Below are positions 1-11,913 of a DNA stretch of 34,013 nucleotides, piece by piece. Source of the DNA: Linderina pennispora (Eukaryota; Kickxellomycota; Kickxellomycetes; Kickxellales; Kickxellaceae). The stretch spans positions 1 to 34,013 of the forward strand of contig NW_024468352.1 of NCBI RefSeq assembly GCF_002104995.1. The letters are read 5' to 3'. The first letter of the stretch is position 1; each line of letters begins with the position of its first letter. A program made the translations under genes and the position numbers. The notes under the pieces were generated by a model. That model did not search any database. It was not told where the DNA came from and saw only the letters and a program-made list of their open reading frames with translations.

Positions 1-136
1 TGCTTTTTAATGAAAGGAAGAAGAGAAGGATGATTTTGCTCCGCTTTACCCTCTAGTCTTCTTTCAGTTTACTTGCTTCTTCCACAAGTTTCCCCCGCAC
101 TCGCGTCTTCAAGTCACCCACAGCGATCCACTAACA

Positions 137-1054
137 ATGCCCTGCAAAGTCGTTCTTGCCGCCGAGGTTGCCTCCAACTTCACCGAGGAGATCAAGACAG
201 AGGTGAGCCAGCGCAGCGTCAAGCCCAAGCTCGTCGGCTTCCTGGCAAACGACGACCCGTACGCGACAAAGTACGCGCAGTCCTCCAGCAAGCCACCTGG
301 CCGAGGCCGGGCTTTCAATTCGAGCTGCGCCAGGTGCCGCGGGAATCGCTCGAGGCCGAGATCGCGGCTTGCGAACACCGATCCGTCGGTGAGCGGCAAT
401 CCTGGTGTACTACCCGGTGTACAATGACGAGCGGGACCAGAAGCTGCAGGACCTGGTCGATTCCGACCAAGGACGTCGAGGGCCTGAACGTTTGTCTACA
501 ACGGCAAGCTGTACAGCAACGACCGCTTCCTGGACGACCAGCAGACCCGCAAGGCCATCCTACCGTGCACGCCGCTGGCTGTGGTCAAGGTGCTCGACCA
601 CATTGGCGTCTACGACCACTCGCTGCCCTACGGCGACCATCTGCGCGGCAAGACCATTGCCGTGGTGAACCGCAGCGAGGTCGTGGGCCGGCCCCTGGCC
701 GCGCTGCTGGCCAACGATGGCGCCAAGGTCTTCTCGATCGATATCAACGATATCCTGATCTTCCAGCGCGATCCGAGTGCATCGATCAACAGCCACACCA
801 CGACCACCACAGACTTCAAGCCTGAGGACGTGATCCCGCTGTGCGATGTGGTCATCACCGGCGTGCCCAGTGCGGGGTACAAGATGCCGACCAGCCTGCT
901 GAAGCCGGGCGTCGTGGCGGTGAACTTTGCCAGCGTACGGAACTTTGAGCCCGAGGTCAAGGAGGTGTCGTCGATCTATGTGCCGTCGGTCGGCAAGGTC
1001 ACGGTGTCGATGCTGCAGCGCAACCTGCTGCGCCTCTTCAACTACCAGCAGTAA
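137..1054 (+). CDS. MTD1: NAD-dependent 5,10-methylenetetrahydrofolate dehydrogenase (frame broken by indels)
   Basis: Cytosolic one-carbon enzyme that oxidises 5,10-methylene-THF to 5,10-methenyl-THF with NAD. Visible landmarks of the Mtd1 family are VGFLANDDP near residue 35, KDVEGLN, LPCTPLAVVK, VVNRSEVVGRPLAALLANDGA (dinucleotide-binding part), VITGVPS and GKVTVSMLQRNLLRL at the end. The corrected length is about 303 residues against about 320 in yeast. The ATG at 137 gives a normal family N-terminus. The first 360 bases change frame six times, each explained by one extra base in a run: 293-294, 309-311, 369-370, 398-399, 461-462 and 491-493. From 494 to the stop the frame is clean. Amino-acid conservation across the breaks argues against a pseudogene. 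The gene converges on the mS29 gene, with 107 bp between stops. Confidence 0.9.
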
Positions 1055-1161
1055 ACGGCTTACTCCATTTCTCTTGTTGAATACGAAACACGTCAATTCT
1101 TCCATGAATGTGTATTGTCTTTTTGGGTTTTTGAGATAAGGTTTTTTGATGACGAGGGAAT

Positions 1162-2570
1162 CTAGAAGAACGCCGTGCAGCTGCCAAAGATCTGGCGCGG
1201 ATTTCCGTTCGCCAGGACCCACTTCTTGGCCACCAGCGCATCTGTGACAGGGGTCTGCACGATACGCACGCTGCGGTAAAAAGTCCATCATCGCCTTGGC
1301 CTCGGTGGCCGTCATGCGGTCGAGCTTGACCACATCGAACGGCACCTTGGTCTCGGGCCGGTACAGCCCCGGGTCGCTCTCGACGTCCTTGTTCTTGAAC
1401 GCGATCTGCCGGCGGCGGGTTGAGCTTCTGGTTCAGCTGCTTGGGCATGAACTTGGTCTCGATATACGACGTGGCGCCCACAACCCACCCCTTGGAAAGC
1501 TGCTTGGTGCCCTCAAAGTACGGCAGGAACGCACGCACCAGCCGCAGCCGTTGGCCGCCAGGGATCTTGTCCGCCTGGTCAGTATACGCACTCTTGCTCC
1601 ACAGCGTGTTGACCTCGTCAAGCGCAATCACCACCGCACCGTCTTTTGAGCCCGGCAATCTCCAGCATCTGCTCCAGCGCTGCGTGCGCCAGCGACGGCG
1701 TCTGGATGCCAAACTCGACCAAGTCCGACAGCGTCTTGTCTGCTGCCAGCGACTTCTTGCCCAGCGTCACCGCCTTGCCCAGCGGCACCTTCGCCAGGGC
1801 CTCCGAGCTGAGCGCCTGGATCGAGCGCAGCAGCCCCATCGCCGTCTCGTGCTGCACAAAACGAGTCATCGGCGCCCGGCGCATACGGCCGGCTCGAGTT
1901 GGACCCACGGAATCGTCGCCGGGACATACACCACAATGTGCCCGGTCTCGGCTGCCACAGCCGCCAGCTTCAGCAGCTCGGCGCTCTTGCCCGCCCCATT
2001 GGGCCCGTCAATCACCGCCGCCGTCTTTGGCGCCGCCGAGGCGTTCTTTGCCAGCTGGTCCACGAGCTTCTGTGTGAATTCGCGGTACATCAGCGCCGGC
2101 TTGCCGAACAGCTTGAAGTCCTTGCCCAGGTACCCGGGGAACTGGTCCTTGCCCAGGCTCTGCAGCACATGTCCCGAGATCTCAAGGAACTGCCCGATGT
2201 TCCACTCCTTCGCCGTCGTGCTGCTCAAAACCTCCGTCTGCGGCGATGGTTTGTCCGTGTAGTAGTCGGGGTTCAGGCTGCCCATGTTCACCGCCGTCGA
2301 TGTCCCGGTGCGCAGCTTCTTTGATCCAATGGAAAGCTTTGTGAACGCCGTCGATGTAGTGCGATCAGCTAGATAAAAATCCTGGTTTAGTTCCTGCTGC
2401 AAACATTGGTGCCAAATTCATGCTCTGCTATGCCGCGGGTTATGCTTACCTGGTGTCTTCCGGCTGGCCAGCACCTGCTGCGTCGTCGAAATTGGGCGAA
2501 CGCTCACCTGCAGGAGCTGCTTGGGCACCACTCGGGCCCCCGACTGTGTAATGCGGGCCGCGCTAAACAT
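1162..2570 (-). CDS. RSM23: Mitochondrial small-subunit ribosomal protein mS29 (Rsm23/DAP3 family)
   Basis: GTP-binding protein of the mitochondrial 37S ribosomal subunit. The ATG at 2570 begins a basic, Ser/Arg-rich leader typical of a matrix presequence (MFSAARITQSGARVVPK...). Exon 2 carries the P-loop GPNGAGKS (about 1981-2008), then VVYVPATIPWV, a Walker-B-like stretch VVIALDEVNTLWSK and a C-terminal end FGSCTAFF, all DAP3-family features. The corrected length of about 450 residues matches yeast Rsm23. One intron (2397-2449, GTAAGC...GCAG) separates the leader from the mature part; its phase fits only if one base at the donor is extra. Further single extra bases sit at 1278-1282, within 1411-1419, 1651-1653, 1858-1861 and 1901-1902. 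I read it as an intact gene with sequence errors. Confidence 0.88.
2397..2449 (-). other. Intron of the mS29 gene
   Basis: Donor GTAAGC follows CCAG at 2449, and the acceptor TTTGCAG ends at 2397. It is 53 nt long and contains in-frame stops, so it must be removed. The acceptor could also be three bases further on (CAGCAG). Confidence 0.75.
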
Positions 2571-3339
2571 TTCGCTTTTGTTCCTTTTACTGTTGCGTAG
2601 GCCCCTTGGCGAGAGCGATTCTGACAATATACACGCTACTAAAAGAGAGAATGCGGTAATTGAAAAAAGCAACGAATGCTGGACAAAGTGCAGGCACCGT
2701 TTATCTTGCCTTTTAGCCTCAGCACAGATCCAGGGCCACAAAAAATATCTTGAGCCGAGCCGATCTACCCAGTGCGAGCTGATGAGCCGCGAGCTGGTAT
2801 ATCCGCCGGCTTGCCTGCATGTTGACAGGTTTTGAGTCGGTAGGTCCGCTATAAGAAAACGAATACTGTACTCTACAATGCACACTACAAAACACATGTG
2901 AGTTTGAGAAAGGACAGTTTAAGAGATAATGCATTGATGAGGAACCCATTCGATTGCTGCCAGGCTTCTCAGATATATAGGGAGGGTATTTATATTGTCA
3001 TTGGTATCATAATGACTGGTCCACTTCCAATCACCGTTTTCAAAGCTGTGTTGCAGTGGCTGGCTCATAATATGAGGATCATACTGGTTTGATTCAGTTC
3101 GCTTCGGTGTGGTTGGCTGTACAGGTCCTCGCAGTGCATGAAACTAATATCAGTAACTCTTGGATCTAACATTTAGAAAAGTGCTATATGGTTCTCATTC
3201 ATAGAGGAGTTCACATGAAAGTGTTTTTTTTTTTTTGGAAATAAACAAACCGAACTGAGTCATGTTTAAATAGCCCATCTATAAAATAGTGCAGATACAG
3301 AATTGGAATGTAATGCATTCAGCTGTATTACATTCTTGA

Positions 3340-3665
3340 ACCAGGGCTTAAATAGCCTCTGCAGAGTTATGAACCATATGAAGACCATTTGGTTCATGCT
3401 CTATGTACATGAATGATTGCCAGACATACTGAGTTTCTGAAATGAGAAGCCTTGCTGGGTTCCAACAACAATCTACCAATCCAGTGGCAGAAGGGTGGAA
3501 GAGGCAAAGTGAATCTATTTTGTTGGCAGCATGCTGTTCCATTATGTATGACAGGAGCGAAAACTATTCTATGCATTTCCAGCATTTCACCCGCCACAAT
3601 ATTTTCACACATTGTCCCTAGAGAATGCCAGTTCTCTCCCTATGGTCGCACCTGTCTATACTGCC
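3340..3665 (+). repeat. Diverged direct repeat, copy A
   Basis: Aligns by eye with 4977-5297. Anchors are TTAAATAG (3348 vs 4985), a stretch around GAAATGAGAAGC / AAAATGAAAAGC, CCAGTGG (3481 vs 5113) and GTCCCTAGAGAATG / GTCTCTAGAGAATG (3614 vs 5246). The last two anchors have the same offset of 1632 bases. Identity is modest, perhaps 60 percent. Confidence 0.5.
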
Positions 3666-4976
3666 AAGAGAATGTGTTAATTTGAAACTAGCAACACATT
3701 TTCCCCATTGATTGAGCAGATTGGTTGAAGATTTGCTAGATAGGTGCTCCATATGGTGCCATGGGTTTATAGAAGGCGCTAGGCGTATACTCTGCGATAT
3801 ACTTAGATGCTTTCTTGGCGATGCATGGGGTCTCAGCTGCTGAGATATTGGGGAATATGAATAACACCAGGGACTACCTATCGCTGACTTCAATGAGTCA
3901 AATCGAGTACAGGAGCATAGGCACCAGGGTTACCAATTTTAAGATGCTGCTATCGGTGGTTGTTTCCAATTCAGATGCTATGAACATGCAATGTAAAGGG
4001 AGATACCAGTTTCTAATACAATATACCGCTTATTTGACGAAAGTATGCTGTCGAATATAGTAAAGGTCCCTTGGCTAGTTGTTTCTAACAGCAATTATCT
4101 TTTTTACTTGGAAGACCATCATCCTCTTTTGGGTTAAAGACTAGTAAGGGCCATTGCTTTCTTGCTTGAAATACATGACCCGGAATGAATATTCATGGTT
4201 GAAGCCGATATATCAGTGTACAGTATCAGAATTAGATTTTTTTCATTTCATTGTGATGGCATTCGGAGTCTGGAGTCCCCCTGCGCCACCATGGACAAGA
4301 TCGAACCGCATACATACAAAGGCCCAGACAGACGACCAGCCTTCCTTCTTCTTCTCAGCCACTTTTGAGAAGTTGTTTTTTCACAGTTGATAACCACTCA
4401 TCCCTCTGGTTAACAGAGAAAAATACTATCTATTGAGCATGAACATTGTGTATGTTAAATGAGCGAGGAAAAATAGGTAACAAGCTCCACAGGACTCTAG
4501 CCAAGTGTCTAAAATACCACATGGCTATCGCCAACCATCTGTCAATTATATCAACCATGTGAGGTGTGGTGAGACTATCTTGTACCTCTTTGGCGCTGTG
4601 CTTTTACTTTTAGCTAATGATCATCAGCAGGAATCACTAATAATGCCGCTGGTGCCATGGACATTAATTTCTAAGGCCATTAAGGCATCTGTAGTTGCTT
4701 CAAAGAATTTATTGCTATAGTCTGTGCTCAACCAAAGTGAATAGGAAATGGCCACCTCAGATGGTACCGTTGTTAGAAAATGCACTCAATTCCTATCCTT
4801 TTACATTGGGGCATAACCGAATGCGTCGCCTAGCCCTGGATTCATTACGGGGATGATATCATCATGGCCGTTGCTTGAAAGGAGTGAACAACTACTAAGC
4901 TTTGTATTCATGCTCTATGCTATATCTATTGGCGATGACGGAAAACGAAATGTAGAGAGTTGTCAAAATTTCTCGA

Positions 4977-5297
4977 CCCTATGTTTAAATAGTTCCCCAA
5001 GACTAAGAGCAAGTGGCTCATGTGCGGAAAGAAGATCTGTGGACTTTGTCCTACTTGGCATGTTTGTTTCAAAATGAAAAGCATCACTGAGTCCCAGCAG
5101 GTTGTCACCGACCCAGTGGAGGAAGAGCGTATATGAAAAGGAATAGCGAATCTTTTAGCAATCTGCAAATCATTTTTCTTGTGATAAGAGAGGCCGCCAT
5201 TTCACGCACATCCGACAATGGCTCGCTACAATTCCCATTTTCATTGTCTCTAGAGAATGATGAGAGCCTTTCTATGGTCATGCATGGCCATTTTGCT
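4977..5297 (+). repeat. Diverged direct repeat, copy B
   Basis: Partner of the copy at 3340-3665 (offset about 1632-1637 bases, same orientation). No long conserved reading frame was found in either copy, so it may be a relic of an old gene or element, or a non-coding duplication. Confidence 0.5.
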
Positions 5298-5536
5298 AAT
5301 GCAAGTTGCAGCGCCCCGGGATCTACGGCGCATTTCAGTTGTATCAAAATGGACGGGTGAGGCGTGGTAGCACATTTGTGTAGTGAGTATTGTAATACAG
5401 CCACAGAGGTCCATGAGGGCATTATGTCATGTGTCGTGTCATAAAGGTCAATACGTAAAGAGTTGTTTGAAAAAGATATGCAATTGGAATAAATATGATA
5501 GATAAATATGGTACATCTTCAAGAAAGCCAGGACTC

Positions 5537-7199
5537 TTAGCCATACACCTCGGTTTTGACACCTCTGCCCCTTATGCGATTGAATTCAAGAATGTCAAGC
5601 GCATTACTCTCGTGGACAGCAACCTTTGTCAGGTTGGGCAAGCTGCGAATGAGAATACAGGCACGATGGAACATCTCTGGACCGCTGTGTGCAATACTGA
5701 CATAGTAGAGCGAGGTGCTGATCGGGGGCAGGTCGGAGGCATCGATAATATTTGTTCCGTACCTGTATGTGCTAGGCACTGCGTCCTCGATTGCAGGCAT
5801 GTTTTCATCAGGTAAAAGTGTGTAAGGATACTTTCCGGCACTCCAGTGCCTCTTGAACACGATATCCAGCACCCCAAGTCTTGGCAGTTGCTGAATGGCT
5901 CTGTGTAAATAAGGGAATTCATCCGCACCCAGGTCGATATTCAGGCACTTGAGACGAAACATCTGATCAACGCCTGTCAACGGGAATGGATTAGCAAACA
6001 AGGACACATGCTGCACCATGCTCAGCATATTGTAGAAGCGGGTGATAGCTTCACGTTGGATAAACGCTGGCATATCTGAGTATGGTCGTCCGACAAGAAA
6101 GAACGCCTTAATCCTTGAAACGATCCGCGCATCAATATACCGAAGATCGTTCAGGTCCTCGCCCATCTTCAGGATCTCAATTGGAGATTGATGAAAGAGA
6201 CGATAAATGTCACCGAAGACAGGGATTGAGCCTCCAACAGTCAAAGAGAGCAGCTTCGGAAAGCGCAATACGAACCCGCCGGTTGGGTCGACTTTGGTTT
6301 CTAGATGTGGCTGTTCGGCGCAACGCAAGCTAAGCTTCTCTAAGCTGGAAAATACAACTTCGCTGCCGTTCCTGGATCTAAACCAACCCCAGTTTATACC
6401 ATCTATGATATCGTAGATCGTCATTTTGCGAAGAACCGAGGCATCAAATGAAGGGCTGTCAATGAAGTGACCCAGATACCATGAATTCAGTGTCAGATCC
6501 GTAGTCTCATACGCAACGCTAGATAAGGCCTTTGGTGGTAGCGGGTGCAGGCCTTGGACGGCCGTGAGCTGCGTACGATAGTAATGAAAGAGCCAGTAGT
6601 ACAGCGGATATAGCTTCGTGAATCTGACAGCCAGGCCAGGGCATACCGTATTAATTCCATCCTCAGCATATGCGATAGACCTGATGATCGGGAAAAGCGC
6701 GATGAACTGAAAATATGCCATTTGTGCCTCGGGATCCATCTGCGGGTTATAGTTGGGATCGTTTCCAAACGACGCAAAACCGGTACCAACGAATACAAGG
6801 GAACGGATGTTTGCCCATCTGAAGTGGTAGCCGTGAAACATATTCAGGATCTCTGTCATCTGAGGTTTGCACAGGCATCCATCATCGAGCTTGATGACAA
6901 GGTGACTGACATCCTCGGTCTTGCCCATCCCGATGAGCATATCAATATTTGACCGCCATGCGTACCCATGTCTCCCATCCTTCGTGCAGTCCCCAATAAG
7001 CACGCGCTCGACGCAGACATACTTGACGAATGGACTGCTGATAACATGTCGCCATCTGCGGCATACGTGGGCGAGCAACAGAACAGCCGTGAGGCCAAAG
7101 CAGTTCTCTGCTTCAGGACGCGTAGTCGGACACACCCACTTGAATATCTCAAAGAGGATGTCGTCCGGGACAAATGACAGCGGTCCCTGGGGGAGCCAT
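5537..7199 (-). CDS. F-box-like protein with a leucine-rich C-terminal region
   Basis: A protein of about 553 residues starting MAPQGPLSFVPDDILFEIF, followed by LLAHVCRRWRHV. This is the helix pattern of an F-box, which docks substrate receptors on Skp1 in SCF ubiquitin ligases. The rest is a long region with spaced Leu/Ile and recurring L-x-L patterns (LEKLSLRC, LLSLTVGG, LKCLNIDLGA, LGVLDIVF) resembling irregular LRR strands. The uninterrupted frame begins only at 7135 inside the F-box. The ATG at 7199 joins it if one G of the run 7189-7193 is removed, and this restores the F-box start. The substrate cannot be told from the sequence. Fungi often carry many fast-evolving paralogues of this type. 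Confidence 0.72.
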
Positions 7200-8961
7200 T
7201 GTGAGAAAAATAAGAGAGGAAAAGCGCGAGTTAAAAGTAGAGCGAAATAGAGGCTAAATAAATAAGGTTTGGTGTTATGTTTTACAGGTTGGAAGAAAGG
7301 CCAAGTAAATTAAAAAGGCGCTATGCGGTGAAGCAGGCTGAGGAGGAAAAGGAGAAGACGGAGGAAACCATGTATTTCCGCGACAGGGGAGTGCGAGGGA
7401 AGAGAGGCGACTTTTTATACCCTGAGAATCCAGCGGATCTCTCGCTGTTTTTGAGCGCCATCGCCATGCCAGAACAGCATCAGGTGAGGAAATAGTTTTG
7501 ATACTCCAGACTCAAAGGCAGCGGGTGTTTAGCAACGGCAATTGCACAATTGCGGTCTGGTCACATTGGCAGCATGCTGCCTGCGAGTGCCAGGAATGGA
7601 CAGGAAACCCGTCAGTTTTGCCCTCACCAACTCGGGGCGGCAGGCAGGTGCATGCATGTGTGTTGTCCCTCCTGCCAGCGCGACAACCGTTGTCGGAGGT
7701 TGCCCCGCTTGCTCTGTTTTGTGCAAATCGCAGAGAAATTAATAAACCCCAAGTCCATTTTTCCAGCTGACTTTGTCCAAAGGCTCGTTCGCCAGCACCC
7801 TGATTTCCTTGCTGCCCAGTTCAGCCAAGTTGCCGTTCTCCAATGAAAATTCTTGCTGCACCTGTGCAAAGACGTCAGGAGAGACAGTGCGCAGCTTGGC
7901 TTATGTCTCTCTCACCCAAGCGCCATGAATAGGCCTCTTTTTATGGCAAGGGTACGTTGAAGGATATGTGCGACTACCCGCCATGAATGTGTCCTACGTC
8001 GCACATATTGCATTTTTAAGCACAGAGTAGGTAGGAGAGGCTGACTGTACAGGCGCATCTTGAGAGGTTTTCCTTGTCAGACAGAGGCGTTGTGGCAGCG
8101 TGAAGATGGATCCGCGGCTATGGCTGATGTTATCCATTTGCATGTAAGTCGGAGCTGGCCATTTTGAGACGGTGGGCTTGTTTTCTATTCCACAGTGCCG
8201 TATGTTGGTCATTGTGAGGGCAGCAATTTACGCACGTCTACTTCCGATGTGCATATGGATGGGGCGTGGTTGCTGCCTGTGGTTGGTGGGTGGGGTTTCT
8301 GGATATACCAGCAAGGTTTCCGCTTTCCCATCAGGCTAGCAACATACCAACACACACAAGTGACCACTGTTGCTTGTAAGTGGCCAGGCAATCCTTTTGT
8401 CAGTTGCGTTCGTGAACACTGGTCACCTGTTCAATACAACAATTCACGATTCGAGGTAGAGTAGAATAAAGTGCTGAACCAACCCCGGTTCCTTATCTAC
8501 GGCCATCGCCCTTGGTGCATTCACTTGCATATTTGATTGTCATTGCCCGCGAGCTGTGCGATCAAAAGAGGTGTATCATGCGTACAGTCTGGAGACAGCG
8601 ATAGCAATGTGTCCAGGATGATACAATCAGTAGGATAGCCTGGGGAATCTAAGACATCAGTGTAGGTTTCTAAAATTTACGTGTGTGGGTACTAATTGTC
8701 GTGCAGTCTTTATGATTGTGCTAGTGGTGGCTGGGTATTTACCAGGGATCTGTCCCACTACAGCAGCAACTGGCAAAGTATGTGTGTATGTCATGAATAT
8801 CCATCCCCACTGATCGGTTGATTTTTTGGGATTTTGTTAGGCTCTCCTGAAAGCCGGTCTTTGGTGGAATAGCGCTATTCACTGGTCAAAGAGGGTGCTG
8901 CTCTCACAAATTCATTTGCGCATTTCCCTTTTTATTTTCCCTTAGCTTAAACTTATAGACA
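7200..8961. other. Intergenic interval with a doubtful short spliced ORF
   Basis: Mostly without recognisable coding sequence. At 7414-7420 there is a TATA-like TTTATAC, then an ATG at 7466 opening a six-codon exon (MPEQHQ) before a good donor CAG|GTGAGG at 7484. A candidate acceptor TTTTTCCAG lies near 7766, followed by an amphipathic-looking frame (ADFVQRLVRQHPDFLAAQF). The phases do not fit without another indel, so I do not call a gene. Nothing else is supported up to the J-protein gene. Confidence 0.4.
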
Positions 8962-9967
8962 ATGGGCGACCTGTTCGGCGTGGTAGGCTGGCTATTTCTC
9001 CCAAAGTTCGCGTCAGACTGCGTGCTGCAAGGAGCACACTGGGTTCTCGCACGGGTGGCGCCAGGCAAAGTTCCAGCAGCACATTCAGCAGCGTACAATC
9101 TGCACCGGCGACTCTCGTATGCAGTTGTTATCATGCTCTACCTTTTCTACACCCTGTATAGCACAGAGAAGAGCCTAGGTACAAATTACTACCAGCTGCT
9201 AGGAGTATCGCCATCGGGGGTTTCGAGTGCGCAGCTGAAACGCAATTTCCGCAACCTCTCGCTGGCATTGCACCCGGACAAGAACACTGGCAACGAGATG
9301 GAGTTTATTCAGGTCCAGGAGGCATACAGGGTGCTGTCGACACCCACGACTCCAGTTTGTGTATGACCGGGCGGGCGCCAGTGCGCTGGCGTGCCAGACG
9401 TGCAAATCGGCCAACGACTACCTGCTTGCAGCAGTGCCTAGGCGGCTGGGCGTATACGGAGCGTTTGTTTTCGGAAACGTCATCCTGCAGGTATTCCGGT
9501 TCGGCGTCAATGGCATATACTGGCGGTACCTGGCGATCGGGGCATTTGCGGTGCTGGAGCTGCTGATAATGACGGGCAAGACGACGCCGGTGTTCATTGG
9601 TGCCATGCAGTTTGTGGTGCGGCAGCGGACGGGGTTCGAGATTGCGCAGATCCTGCAGCAGGCGATGGTGTGCTTTTTCATAGCGCTGAACCAGATCGGC
9701 CCGCAGTTCATGCCGCAAGACGACGTCAGCACATTGGCATTGGCGCGCGAGCTGCTGGGGGCGACCCGCGCGACGCACGCAGAGATGCAGGCCAAGACCA
9801 AGCGCCTGGTGGACATGTTCCGCAACACAGGGCACCACAGCAAGCTGACGGGCGAGTTCGAGAAGGAGATGCTGCTGTGCTCGACGCTGGGGTCCAGCTC
9901 GCAGTTCCACAAGACGTACGTCGAGCGGCTCAATGCCGAGCGGGCGCAGATTGAGCTTGATAGGTGA
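8962..9967 (+). CDS. Membrane-anchored J-domain (DnaJ/Hsp40) protein
   Basis: A co-chaperone that would stimulate an Hsp70 through its HPD motif. Layout: short N-terminal region, a hydrophobic segment at about residues 52-66 (SYAVVIMLYLFYTLY), a J domain starting TNYYQLLGVSPSGV with LALHPDKN (HPD 104-106) and QEAYRVLS, then YDRAGASALACQTC with a Cys-x-x-Cys pair, two further hydrophobic segments (FVFGNVILQVF and LAIGAFAVLELLI), and a charged C-terminal tail. This resembles fungal ER or other endomembrane J-proteins. One frameshift near 9343-9345 (CCC for CC) separates the J domain from the rest; removing one C gives VLSTPRLQFVYDRAG, as expected for the family. The organelle is inferred, not shown. 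Confidence 0.82.
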
Positions 9968-10275
9968 CCGAGGGATTTGCGGACTTGCTTTTGTATCATG
10001 TGGCCACGTGAGCATGCTGGTTTCAACAAACAATTAGAAGCACCTGCGCACACATTTTTCGTCTCTAGCGAGAAACTACTACGAATGGCACAGTTATATC
10101 TGCGGCGCGGGCATGACGTGGGAACCGTCAAGCACACAATGCATACCTTGCACGGATAGCGGAGCATTTCCTTGGCAGCCCTTTGTAGTTGGTGCGGCTG
10201 TGCGTGGTTTTGCATGCAGTAGAGTGCAATAAGCTGCCACTGCACTGTCTCCCCTGAGCTCACGCGACCACTGCA

Positions 10276-10282
10276 TATAAAA
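10276..10282 (+). promoter_or_regulatory. TATA box of URC1
   Basis: TATAAAA, 108 bp upstream of the URC1 start codon, followed by a pyrimidine-rich stretch (10319-10345). An E-box CACGTG lies further upstream near 10004. Confidence 0.7.
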
Positions 10283-10383
10283 GGGGCTGGTCTGGCAAGC
10301 TAGATCTGTCTGCGTATCCTCTCCTCTTCTTCTTCTTCTTTCTACTACATCTAGTCAAACCATTGACTACCAAGCCTTCCTCA

Positions 10384-11721
10384 ATGACAACCTCTGACCC
10401 ACCAGAACAAGGACGACTGCCCCTGCGAGCACGAGCACGGCGAGCAGACCGAGCCCCTCTACAGCAGCCGCGTGGTGCTGACCACGTATCCGTCGCAGCT
10501 GGGCATCGACCCGCTGCCCATGACGTGGGGTGCCAAGACACCGCAAGAGCGCGGGCCCATCGTGGCCTCCCGGCACCCGGACTCCTTTCGGCAAGCGCAA
10601 CGCAATTGGCGCTGGCGGCGGCTCATACTGCATCTACCACGCGCTGGCGGTGGCCATTGGAGACCTGAAGCCAAACCACCTGCCGGACTTGTCGCTGACC
10701 GAGCCGGCGTACAATATCACCCCGCAGGCCACGTGGACGGCCCCCGGCAAGATCGTGTCAATGGATCCCTGGGGCCACGCAGTCGTCGAGCATTTCAGCG
10801 AGCAGCTGCAGCAGGGCGTCGATGTGCGCCCGACCATTGCTGTAACCAAAGCGCATATGAAGCTGGCCGAGATTGACGAGGCCATCGGCAAGGGCATTTT
10901 GCAGCGCGACGGCGACGTGGTGACCGAGAATGGCGAGCTCAAGGTCGTCAAGGTAGCCTGTCGAACCCGTGTGGTTCCTGCCCGGTGTCGCCGAGCGCTT
11001 CGGCATCTCCGAGGCCACACTGCGCCGGGCGCTGTTCGAGGACACCGGCGGCATGTATCCGGAGCTGATCACGCGGCCGGACCTCAAAGGTGTTCCTGCC
11101 GCCCATCGGCGGCCTGACCGTGTATATCTTCGGCAACCCCGAGCACATCACCGACCCGGCGAAGCGCCTGACTATGCGCGTCCACGACGAGTGCAATGGC
11201 TCAGACGTGTTCGGCTCCGACATCTGCACCTGCAAGCCGTATCTGATCTACGCCATCGAGGAGTGTGCGCGCGAGGCACAGAACGGCGGCGTCGGCGTCG
11301 TCGTGTATTTCCGCAAGGAGGGCCGTGCGCTGGGCGAAGTCACAAAGTACCTTGTGTATAATGCCCGCAAGCGCCAGGAGGGCGGCGACACAGCTGCCAA
11401 TTACTTTAAGCGCACTGAGTTTGTTGCTGGCGTCAAGGATATGCGCTTCCAGGCGCTGATGCCCGATATTCTGCAGTGGCTGGGCGTGACGCGCATCGAC
11501 CGCTTCATCTCCATGTCCAACATGAAGTATAACGCCATCGTTGGCTCCGGCATCGAGATTGTCGAGCGCGTGTCCATCCCGGACGACCGCATGCCTGGCT
11601 GACGCCAAGGTCGAGATCGAGGCCAAGATTGCCGACGGCTACTTCACCACCGGCGCTGTGCCCACCGCCGATGATCCTGCAGGCTGTCAAGGGCCGCAAC
11701 TGGGACGAAATCGTGCACTAA
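10384..11721 (+). CDS. URC1: GTP cyclohydrolase II-like uracil catabolism protein Urc1 (frame broken by indels)
   Basis: Homologue of Urc1, a RibA-like enzyme required for the URC pathway of uracil degradation in fungi and bacteria. Landmarks: YPSQLGIDP and IGAGGGSYCIY in the N-terminal domain specific to this family, then GISEATLRRALFEDTGGMYP, VFLPPIGGLTVYIFGNP, RVHDECNGSDVFGSDICTC (Cys ligands of the RibA zinc site), FRKEGRALGEVTKYLVYN and a long C-terminal part ending GRNWDEIVH. Corrected length is about 443 residues. Single-base breaks are at 10398-10400, 10586-10588, 10959 (not a homopolymer), 11086-11088, 11597-11598 and 11677-11678; each restored join matches the family. It could be confused with the riboflavin enzyme RibA, but the N-terminal domain and the DICTC form favour Urc1. 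URC4, its usual pathway partner, is not in this window. Confidence 0.88.
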
Positions 11722-11913
11722 TCATCATTTCATATCTTTTTCATACCTAATTATTCGGCACAAGTTGAAAAACAAAACGAGTATAGCTAAAAATCGAAAT
11801 GGAAACACGTGTGCCAAGCCGTCGGCTGGCCCAGCTAGCAAGGGCCGCAGAGGGGATTAATTTTGGATACGGCTAATACATGGGATACATCAACGATACC
11901 AGCAATGCTGTGT

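Larger units (their letters stand above)
2571..5536. other. Gene-free 3 kb interval
   Basis: No convincing gene is visible on either strand. The sequence is AT-richer than the flanking genes, and its open frames are short, with ordinary stop spacing and no family signature. It does hold a diverged direct duplication, listed separately. No transposon terminal repeats, transposase motifs or tRNA were seen. Confidence 0.6.

Noticed and set aside
137-1054. MTD1, mS29, URC1 and NAF1 as pseudogenes
   Set aside because: Breaks are single bases in homopolymers, the restored proteins are conserved throughout, and no nonsense substitutions or larger deletions accompany them.
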